Positions 44,209 through 54,112 of a stretch of 64,000 nucleotides of DNA are shown one piece after another. Each line of letters opens with the position of its first letter. The stretch's first letter is position 1. The stretch comes from Rhipicephalus microplus (Eukaryota; Arthropoda; Arachnida; Ixodida; Ixodidae). The notes under the pieces are model-generated. The model ran no database searches and was not told where the DNA came from. It saw only the letters and a program-made list of their open reading frames with translations. The stretch spans positions 283,121,276 through 283,185,275 of the forward strand of contig NC_134710.1 in assembly GCF_043290135.1 (NCBI RefSeq). The letters are read 5' to 3'. Position numbers and translations under genes: made by a program.

Positions 44209-46802
44209 ATGGTGGACAACACTAATGAACTGGTCGTGTGGCAGTGAAACTGTGCTAGTTTCAAAAGGCGCAGGGCTCCACTGCTGCACTTCATTGGTTC
44301 TCAGGCGGTCAAACCGCACGTAATTATGTTACAGGAAACTCTCGGTGATGCGCTAACTTTCCCAAGCTATCGAGTCGTCTCGGTGCGCGAGCAAGGGAAG
44401 TGCGGTTTGGCAACCTTGGTCGCAAAAAAGTGCTCCTTTCATGAACACAAACTACAGCTTGGCAACAGCAAGGCTGAGGTCATTATCCTCGAAATAATCC
44501 CCAACAGCTGGCTCAAGAACAGCGTATTCCTCCTGAATGTGTACAGCTCGCCGTCGGACAAGCGGCAGGGGTTCGCTTCGATCATGGCAAAAGCCGTGGC
44601 TCTGGCCAGGGGGGCCCCCATCGTGGTAGCGGGAGACTTTAATGCTCCGCACGACGCTTGGGGATACGCCAGGCAGTCCCCCAAAGGCAACAACCTCCTA
44701 AAGGCCGTATCTAGCTGTTCTCTTGAATTGATTATGGACCCGCAATACCCGACAAGAATTGGCACATCGGTGGTCCGAGACACAACTCCAGACTTGGCAT
44801 TCGTCAAGAACGTCGCCGGAGCAGGGTGGCAAAATTTGCAAGAGAATCTAGGTAGCGACCACTTCATAGTGGCTATTACCCTAGCAGTCAATACAGCTCC
44901 CCCCAGGGAATTTAAATTAACGGACTGGGATGCCTTTCGTACATTGCGGAAGGAGGACCAGGATGAATACGACAGCTTAGACAGCCTCTTTGCAAGGCTC
45001 AAGGAGGATGCTAATGCTGCGACCAAGGTTGTCAAAACAAACATGAGGGTTGATCGGATGAATGCACGCCTCGCGCATCTCTTAGAGGCTAAGAATTCTA
45101 TCCTGTCCCGGTGGAGGACGCAAAGGCTCAATCGCCGACTTCGAAAGAAAATTGCGCAACTTAATCGCGAGATCGAAGCCTACTCTATTGAACTCTTCAA
45201 ACAGCAGCGGAATGAAGTATGTTCTTCGGTTGACGAACAGATGAGAGTGGGCGCCAAATAGAACCTCCTCAAACAATTACTTGATGAGTCACAGTCGAAG
45301 GGAAATCAGCGATTGGCTATTGACAGAATCGTTCACAACCGAAAAGCGAAGGGAGTGTCCGAAAAGGCCCTCCTGAAGAGGTTAGCAGACAGCTATCTTC
45401 CGCTGGGCCCTTCCGGCGATGCGGACTATCCGCATTACAGGGGTGGAATGGTGGCAGAGCTGGACGCACCTTTCACTGAACCAGAAATCTGTAAGGTCCT
45501 CCACGAGCTCAACGGACGCTCTGCACCGGGCCCGGATGGAATCTCAAATAAGCTCTTACGTAACTTGGATGGCAAATCTATCGAGAAGCTTACCGAGGAA
45601 ATCAACAAGATCTGGGAGACGGGGCACGTCCCCGAATCCTGAAAGACAGCTTCGGTAGCGCTCATCCCAAAGCCAGGCAAACCTCTGGCTTTGGAGAACA
45701 TGCGACCCATCTCGCTTACGTCCTGCGTAGGCAAGGTGGCCGTACATGCGATTCACCATCGGGTATCTGAGTACATAGAAAGCAGAGAGCTATTTCCACA
45801 CAATATGGTAGGATTCAGACCTGCACTATCCACACAGGACGTGATGCTCCTTATCAAAAGACAAATCATTGACAACAACACCAGGGATAATAGAGGCATA
45901 CTAGCTCTAGACCTAGCCAAAGCTTTTGATAATATCTCGCACAAGTTTGTGCTTGAGGCAATTTCGGTTATGGGTCTAGGACAACGGTTCCGTGCATACG
46001 TTAGGTCTTTTCTCAGGGATCGCAGGGCTACCATTAGGATCGGTCAAATCCAATCCAGGGAATTTACTTTGGGAGCGAGAGGCCCCCCACAGGGGGCAGT
46101 TATCTCTCCTCTACTCTTCAATATTGCCATGAAGGGCCTCTCGGAGCGACTCACTACGGTGCGCGGCGTTAACCATGCTCTCTACGCGGACGATATCACC
46201 GTGTGGTGCATAGGAGGGTCCGACGCCGGGGTAGAGCAGGCACTTCAAGAGGCATCAGACATCACGGAGAACTTTCTAGTCGGTTCGGGCATGAGCCTGT
46301 CATCGGCGAAGTCTGAGTTACTACTATACAGACCCACCCGACAAGGACTGAGGAACCTCACTCCTTTAGAACAGATTCCCATAGCTTTATACACACGGGA
46401 TGGGCAGAAAATACCCAGGGTGGACTCCATCAGGGTCCTCGGACTCCTGCTAGAGTCCAAGGAGGGCAACTCATGAACTATAGCCCGCATCACCTCCAAG
46501 ACGGAGAACATGCTTAGGCTCATACTCAGGGTCTCGAACCGCAGGGATGGGCTGAGCGAGAGCAATCTCCTTCGGCTCTATCATGAATTTCTCATGAGCC
46601 ACATTAATTATGTCGCTTCGGCGTTGCGCTGGTCCAAAAAAGAAGAGGCAAGAATTGATACACTAATGCGCAAAAGCATAAAGCGAGTTCTAGGCTTGCC
46701 TATCCACACTAGCACCGAGAAGCTCCTACAATTGGGCATGCATAACTCCCTCTCGGAGGTGATCGAGACCCACCAGATGGCTCAGGTCGTGCGACTATCG
46801 TC
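44209..46802 (+). pseudogene. N7 ORF2, 5' part: endonuclease and RT
   Basis: One frame throughout from the Met at 44209. Endonuclease: MLQETLGD, VVAGDFNAPHDAWG, GSDHFIVAI. RT: APGPDGISNKLLRN, MRPISLTSC, LALDLAKAFDNIS, ARGPPQGAVISPLLF, LYADDITVW (intact catalytic pair), then the thumb. Four stops: 44245 and 45640 are at Trp codons by comparison with the family, 45259 probably so, 46474 unclear. There is no frameshift in 2.6 kb. The reading resumes at 57688 after I-6. Confidence 0.87.
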
Positions 46803-46815
46803 CTCGAGGGCTGGT

Positions 46816-47157
46816 GATGATGATGATGATGATGTGTGGTGCTTTGTGGCGCAAGGGCCAATTGATGGCCAAAGAGCGCCATTTCGATGAGTAGAGATGC
46901 GGACAATGATATGTTGCGTGGCTGTATAGGTGCCTTAAAATTCCTCGCGATAATGCGGGTAAAAACATAAGTATTAAGATCATGGCAGTGGCGTGATATG
47001 CATAGTAAAAAGGGTGACAAAGGTTTTGATAATAAAAGCATGTAAAAATATTTGGCGCTAGCACAAGTGCCTCATCAGCGCCCTTGTGTCCAAGGGCTGC
47101 GAGGCAAGTGCTTTTAAATATAGTCACTGCAGCAGCAACCTCTCTTGAGAGGTCACG
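46816..47157 (-). other. I-6 3' UTR with terminal stem-loop and (ATC)n tail
   Basis: The last part of the 3' UTR forms GGCGC/GCGCC (46848-46852 with 46876-46880), with an inner GGCC/GGCC pair, followed by CACAAAGCACCACAC and the ATC repeats. The same stem, with a G-T wobble, is at the 3' end of I-4, and a comparable stem ends I-5. Such structures are usually recognised by the element's RT. Confidence 0.6.
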
Positions 47158-50100
47158 CTACACAATGCCTGGGCATATCACATGATAAAAACCGACATCT
47201 CTTAAAAAAGCTAGCAATGATTTATGGGTGAAAAGTGGTGCCCTACCGACAAACATTGCGGGGTGTAATGGTATATGTTGTCGGTAGGGTAATGGAAAGT
47301 GTTGTCTTCTTAGAGTGTCTAATTGTTTACATTGGATTAAAACGTGAAGAACTGTTAATGCCTCACCACATTTATCACACAATGGTGGATCGCCACCGGA
47401 CAAAAGATGTGTGTGTGTCGTGTATGTGTGTCCTATCCTGAGTCTTGTTAGTGTTACCTCTGTTAGACGCGATTTTGATACTGGTGGCTAATGGCCAAGG
47501 TGTGGCTTGATAACGTGTAGCTTGTTTTGTGTGTGTCTATCCCACTTGCTCTGCCAGTAGTCCCTGAGCTTTCGTTTGAGAGACAACTTGAGATCAAGGG
47601 GCGGGATCGATATGGGTGTAGTGGCACTGATTTCGTGGACGGATGCAGCAAGCTGATCCGCCATCACGTTGCCTTGAATCTCTCGGTGCCCTGGCACCCA
47701 GCACACAACAACATGTTGGTTGAGTGTGTAGAGTGTGCATAAAATGGAGTAAAGTGAGACGAGGACCGGGTTTTTTTGTTTTTTATGACTGTGCAGAGCC
47801 GTTACCACACTGAGAGAGTCTGTATAAATTACTGCTTTTTGTATTTGTAATTGTTTGATGTGCTTAGCTGCCACAAGTATCGCATGAGCTTCCGCTGTGA
47901 AGATACTTGTGCCTGGATGTAGAGGACCAGCATCTGAAAAGGAAGGGCCAACAACAGCGTAGGACACAGAGGAGTTGGATTTAGAGGCATCTGTAAAGAA
48001 CTCAGGACGTGTGTATTTGTGTTGAAGTTCCAGGAAGTATGTTCGAATATGGGCAATAGGCGCATGTTTAGTAACTTCTAGGAAAGACACATCGCAATCT
48101 ATAGTCTGCCACTGCCACGGTGGCGGGTATGCTACAGGAGCCATTAAACTGTGTTCAAGTGACACTCCAGTGTCCTCAGCTAGACCCTTCAGGGGAACTG
48201 AGAAGGACTGCCTCATCGAAAGCCTGTTTTGAAACAGAATGGAGCTCGAAAAATCAATAATGATAGAGTATGAGGGGTGCTTCTTGTCTGCTTTCATCTT
48301 AAGAAAATAAACAAAGGACATGTAAGTTCTCTGCAGATGAAGCGACCACTCATTTGACTCAACGTAAAGGCTTTCTACGGGGCTGGTGCGAAAAGCACCC
48401 GTAAAAAGGCGGATGCCCAAATGGTGCACAGGATCCAGCATCTTCAACGCACTTTGAGTCGCAGAGTGATAAACAATGGCCCCATAATCTAAGCGGGTGC
48501 GAATGAGGCTTCTATACAGGTTCATGAGACATTGCCTGTCACTACCCCACGTAGTATGTGACAACACTTTGATAACATTCATGGCTTTTAAACATTTTGT
48601 TTTTAAATACTTGATGTGCGGTACGAAGGTCAACTTGTTGTCCAAAATTAAGCCTAAGAATTTATGCTCCGCATTGACAGACAGACGTTGACCGTTCAGT
48701 TCAATGCCAGGTTCTGAGTGCACGCCTTTCTTTCGGGAGAACAAGACACAGGTGCTTTTTTCTGGGTTCAGCCGGAATCCGTTTTCCTCTGCCCATTTGG
48801 ACACCTTGTTTAAACCTAACTGAACCTGCCACTCACACATTGCTAGGTTGCATGACTTAAAGTCAATCTGGACGTCATCTACATATGTGGAATAAAACAT
48901 GTTGCGGGGGATGGACAGGTGCAAGGAATTCATTTTGATAATAAAAAGTGTACAACTAAGTACACCACCTTGCGGTACTCTCGTTTCTTGCACAAATGTT
49001 TGGGAGAGAATACTGCCCACACGGACACGGAATTTCCGATTGGACAAGTAACTCTCGATTATGGAAAGCATTCTACCGCGCACACCCAGGTGAGACAAGT
49101 CTCTTAATATGCCGAAACGCCTTGTTGTGTCGTAGGCCTTCTCGATATCGAGAAACACAGAGAGGAAGTATTGTTTGTGGGCGAAAGCGTCTCGGATCTG
49201 TGCCTCGATACGCACCAGATGGTCGGTGGTGGATCTACCCTCTCGAAACCCACATTGGTATGGGTCGAGCAATTTGTTTGTTTCTAAGTAGTGGAGTAAG
49301 CGGCAATTAATCATTTTTTCAAATAGCTTGCAGAGGCAGCTTGTTAACGCTATAGGTCTGTAACTTGATACAATAGAGGGATCTTTTCCCTGCTTCAAAA
49401 TCGGAATTATAACAGCCTCCTTCCAGGAGGAGGGGATCACACCCGAAAACCATATGTGATTATAAAGAGAGAGGAGGGTTTCTTTAGTTTCGGAGGGTAG
49501 TTCCTTCAGCATCGTGTACATTACGTTGTCAGAACCTGGGGTAGATGTATTACAGCAGCTGAGTGCTGTTCGCAGTTCTGCTAAGCAGAATAGTGCATTA
49601 TATGCCTCATTTATTGCGGATTTTCTTTCTAACTTTTGTTTTTCTATTCGTGCCTTGTAATTCTGGAAGGATTCGGAGTAGTGTGAGGAGCTCGATATGT
49701 GTTCGAAATGTGTGCCAAGAAAGTTGGCTTGATGCTCCAAGCTTTCCCCGAGGCTATTAACTGGTGGAAGAGAATACGTTTGTTGGCCCTTAATTTTCTT
49801 TATCTTATTCCACACTTTTCCCTCGTCTGTGTACGAGTTGATACTCGATATAAACTTTGTCCAGCTCTCTCGTCTAGCTTGTCGGCGCGTTCTCCTTGCC
49901 TGCGATTTGACCCGCTTGAAATTTTCCAGGTTTTCTGCTGTAGGGGAATCGCGAAGCAATGCCCATGCTTTGTTCTGAGTGGTTCGTGCTTTCCTGCATG
50001 CGTCGTTCCACCATGGGACTCGCCGTTTAGAACACATGCCACTCGTTTTTGCAATACATTTAGATGCGGCATAAAGTATAAAAGCTGTAAAATACGTGAC

Positions 50101-50874
50101 AGCGTCATCTATGGTCAGGGCAGACAGCTCAGTCCATGTCATGTGTGTAAGAGTTCTATACCCTTCCCAATCAGCTGAGTCAATCTTCCATCGAGGAACC
50201 TGCGGGGGTAGTTGATCTTTGTTCGGCGCACTCAGGATGATTGGGAAGTGATCACTCCCATAAGGGTTTTTAAAAACGTTCCACTTAAAAACAGGTAAAA
50301 GGGACGGTGATGAAATGCTAAGATCTATGAAGGAGTATGTGTTGTTTGCAAGGCTAAAATACGTAGGCTCCTTCATATTTAAAAGACATAAACTAGAAGA
50401 GAAAAGGAGCTGCTCAATGAGACGTCCTCGCGCATCACAGTGAGCATCGCCCCACAGGACATTGTGTGCATTAAAATCACCTAGAACCAGAAATGGCTCT
50501 GGGAGTTCATCTATTAATGATTCCAGATCACGTCTGTGTAGCTGTTGATGCATTGGTATGTACACAGAACATATGGTAATGAGTTTGTTAAAAAGTACAG
50601 CTCGAATGGCCACTGCCTCCAGGGCCGTTTGGAGCTTCAAATGCTGGCATGCTATACTACGATCGACTATAATGGCTACACCGCCAGATGGTACGACAGG
50701 ATCCTCCCGGTCTTTTCGGAAAATAATATATTGTCGTAGAAAGTCCTTGTGCTTAGGAGTTAAGTGCGTTTCTTGCACACATAGCACTTTCGCGTTAAAC
50801 TTACACAGAAGTTCTTGGACGTCATCTAAATTTCTAAGTATACCCCTTACGTTCCACTGTATGATTTTGTCCAT
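47158..50874 (-). pseudogene. I-6 ORF2: near-intact endonuclease-RT-RNase H, one nonsense codon
   Basis: Start taken at MDKIIQWNVRG (50874); the frame is open to a Met 12 codons earlier (50910). Endonuclease QETHL, LGDFNAHN, GSDHFP; RT with YRPIALTS, DIEKAYDTT and YVDD; RNase H FFTDAS, TAEAHA, YTDSLS, WVPGHREIQGN. A TAG at 47488-47490 replaces a Trp codon (I-4 keeps TGG), after which the same frame continues through RIGHTYTTHT and the finger CDKCGEALTVLHVLIQC to 47158. About 1.2 thousand codons in all. The last kilobase is almost identical to I-1, the first half is not. Confidence 0.9.
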
Positions 50875-50927
50875 AGTAGAAAAAAAAAAGGGAAAAAGTG
50901 CTGTGTGCAAAGAAGACGGGGATTAAC

Positions 50928-52193
50928 TCATTTTACAGGGCCTTTGTCAGCCTCTGTAATCGGCGTTCTGTCTTTTTTGGGGCGGTCGAGAGAAGCTCGC
51001 CGCTCCTTCGGCGCTCCCTGCGCCGTTTGGCATGAACTGGTGTCCATAACCTCTTGCGAGGCACTGGACGCCCGCTCTACAGAGCGATCTGTGCATCGCT
51101 TAGACTTCGCCTCGATCGACAAAGTCTTTGTCCCCACCGAGCTGGGGGTCAATAAAGCCCCATTGGCCTCGCGATTGCCCTGGCTGCCGTTAGAGCTTGT
51201 CGAGGTCGCTGGTGTGGACAGGCTGAGTGTGGGCAGGGCAGCGCTAGCTGCTCCACCCGTAGGGGCTTGTGGCATAGGCCTCGGCACGCTAGGCGAGGTC
51301 CGGGCAAATGCCAAGGGCCTTTGTGGTGCCGCCCCTCGTTGCACCACTTCGGCGAAAGGTGTTTTTAAAGCCAATGTTAGTGAGACCCGTTGTCTTGCTT
51401 CCCTGAATGTGATATTTTCCTTTACTTCTATAGTTATTATTTCTTTTTCTTTTTTCCAGGCTGGGCACGCTCTGGAGTATGCGGGGTGACTACCTTCGCA
51501 GTTAGCACAGAGGACCTCATCATGACTACATTCATCAGCACTGTGGCCGGTTGTGCCACACTTAGCACAGATCAGCTGCCCTCGGCAGCTCTGGGATGCA
51601 TGACCAAATCGCTGGCATTTGAAACAACGCCTCGGGTTCGGAATGAAGGGTCGGACATGGAGTTTTATATAGCCAGTTTCGAGAGTCTCAGGTAAAGTGG
51701 TTGAGTTGAAGGTGAGTATCAAGTGCTTTGTTGCTATTTCATTATTGTTACGTCTGATTTTGATGCGCTGGACTTGTATTACACCTTGATCCTTCCATCC
51801 ATCAAAGAGCTCTTCTTCACTCAGTGTCATCAAATCTTCGTCCGATACCACGCCCTTCACTGTATTCATGGTACGGTGTGCGCTCACAGGGACAGGGATG
51901 TTATCAAAGGGCACGAGGTGCGAGAGTTTATTGTACTGTTCCTTGTCTTTTAATTCGAGAAGCAGATCTCCACTTGCCATCTTCGTGGCCTTATAACCGG
52001 TTCCAATGGTCTCTCTCAAGCACTTGGCCACAAGGAAGGGTGAGGTTGCTCTAGCTTTTGTAGACAATTGTTCGCAGTGGAGGACATGCTATTTTGGGAA
52101 AGTTTCTCTGTTTTTGGGCCAAAGTAGGAAAGTTGCATCGGTGCGTACCCTTTTCGAAGCACGATAAGTTAAAGAGGGGGTCGGGGATCCCAT
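50928..52193 (-). pseudogene. I-6 ORF1: gag-like CCHC protein, one nonsense codon
   Basis: The homologous start is the Met at 52193 (MGSPTPSLTY). A TAG at 52089-52091 closes the first 34 codons, and the rest is open for 379 codons from 52067. RRM-like segment GYKATKMASGDLLLEL and PVSAHRTMNTVKGVVS; knuckles CFKCQRFGHASQSC, CAKCGTTGHSADEC and CANCEGSHPAYSRAC; a Pro/Ser/Ala-rich tail. Spacing to ORF2 is 53 nt (17 nt to the upstream Met). Confidence 0.87.
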
Positions 52194-52695
52194 GAGAAAA
52201 TGTGTATTTTTCGGTAACGGCGCCTACCACTCACCACGGAGTCCAACGAGGGGACGTGGCAGAGAGTGTGGGCATGTCTGCGCAACGCCAGCAGTACGCA
52301 GTTACTATAACCCAATATGGTTTACCCTAGTTTGGATAGCCACACAAGGTTAACCCTTGCCGCCAGGAAAAATTGGAAGTAAAATGAAGTGAGGAGAAGA
52401 CAGGAAAGATGTAAAGTGAGAACAAAAGACGAAGATATAGGGAGAGAGAGATAGGAAAAGGCGACTGCCGATTTCCCCTGGGTGGGTCAGCCCAGAGGTG
52501 CCGTCTACGTGAAGCCGGGGCCAAAGGGGTGTGTTGCCTCTGCCGGGGGCCTTAAAGGTCCAATCGCCCAGCGTCGGCTCAACCCCCAGGATCCCCTTTT
52601 CCCCAAACACGGCAAAGCCACGCACGGCTAGGCGTGGGAGGGAGTCAAAACTCCCCCGTTAGCTCGGGTCCGTGGTGTCGCTACACACCAAACGC
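52194..52695 (-). promoter_or_regulatory. I-6 5' UTR, main part
   Basis: Standard hairpin-rich leader, cut by the Gmr insertion between the GGTGT/ACACC hairpin and the terminal CGCCT/AGGCG hairpin. The outermost 30 bases lie at 57645-57674. A 91-codon open frame at 52350-52625 matches that of the other leaders. Confidence 0.58.
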
Positions 52696-53417
52696 TGTTG
52701 CGAAGGCGCCCTCCGAAATCCCGCCGCTGACCTCCACTGTTGAGAAACGGCGGACCGATCCCGCAGAAGCCACCACTGTTGCGAAAGACGGCGACGCCAA
52801 CACGGCCCCGGAGGCGCCACTGCTTTCAACTCCGCCGGGAAGGTCACCAGCCGTTTGGTAGCGTATGTTTATCAGCTCGCGACTGCTTCTGCGCAGAGCT
52901 GATAAGACGAGCGGACGAGACGACGGTGAGTTAAACAAGGCTTATGTACAGCATATTTACAGAGGCGTTACAATTTCGGCACTGGGGCCGACAGAGACTC
53001 GAAGAGCCGAGCTCTCCTCTCTAACACATAGGTCAGCCTTTCGCCTAAGACCGCTGACTCGCATACATGTCGGCCCTCCGACATGGGGTCTCCTCGCTCA
53101 TAGGAACGCCGATCGCGACGCGCCGCAGGGCTTCTTTTATTTACACCGGGTCCACCCAAAATGTCCAATCAGAAGCGCCGCGGGTCGTCCGGGCAGATTC
53201 CGCCAATGGGGGTCGCCGCGCCATGCGTCAGACCACCTGACACGAGGACGCCGGCTCGCTGTCACGTGCGCAACTGACTCACTGCACGTGGGCCAGAGGA
53301 GCGCCGCGCGTGTTCACGCCGTCGAGGTGATCGCGCCAGGCAGACTGCGGGCTGGCCTTGACCCAGATTGCCTTTTTCAGAGGCACGGTCGTTTGACGAG
53401 GACTCGCTGGCATAACA
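52696..53417 (-). repeat. Gmr 3' LTR (722 bp)
   Basis: TG...CA-type ends with TGTT/AACA terminal repeats. It contains an AATAAA on the minus strand (53136-53141), a candidate polyadenylation signal. Aligns base for base with 56923-57644 except at two positions. The long open frames inside it are chance, since they are duplicated in the other LTR and match no family. Confidence 0.95.
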
Positions 53418-54112
53418 GCACCCCCGCCGCCAGACAATGCACCGGAAAGACGAGCTGCTTCCACGGGGCTCGGATGTCAGGTGCGCTCGTTCGCCAGGTC
53501 CCTCCAGGTTCGCCTCCAGGGCCATGGGGAGAATACAGCTCCAGACTGTTCCGGGAACACATCCCATTTTTGACGACGGATCCCAGCTCCACTGGCTTGT
53601 CGCCACAACTTGCTGACCAGCTTCACTCGTCTCTTCTGACCATCTTCGGGTTCAGCACTTGTCGATGGTTCTGCAACTTGCTAAGAACGGTTCGACAACA
53701 GACAACACACGACACAAGCAAGTGCCCTCGGTCACCCGACAGAACACCAGACAAAGTATAATACAACATATACCTATCTACGTGTTTATCGGAATTTTGT
53801 TCCCTCTACATCAAGAGGCACATGTGGGACAAAAGACTCTTAAAATGACAACTCAATTTTTTTTTCCCACGTACAACAACGTAACGAATTAGAATACCAC
53901 AAAGTTGGCCCCTTGAGATCACTCTGAACGAGAGCGCTCAGGCCAGGTCGTGATGAGGTCAAAATTTTGCCCCGAATCGCCAGCCAGAAACCGAAAGGTT
54001 GAGAAGGTACTAACTAAACGCACTGCTCAATGCACCTGCATTAACGTTTACCTTTCCTTTTTTTTTTCTTTAGCGAACGTCAAAGTTGCGCTGTGGAGCA
54101 ACATGCTCCACT
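53418..54112 (-). other. Gmr internal 3' non-coding region and polypurine tract
   Basis: About 700 bp between the ORF stop and the 3' LTR. On the minus strand the last bases before the LTR are GGCGGCGGGGGTGC, a plausible polypurine tract for plus-strand priming. No env-like or other ORF with recognisable motifs. A T-rich run lies near 54059-54068. Confidence 0.6.

Noticed and set aside
52865..53761. 298-codon open frame on the plus strand
   Set aside because: It lies mostly inside the Gmr LTR and has a twin at 57092-57709 in the other LTR. It is opposite to the element's sense and matches no family; GC-rich sequence explains the open frame.
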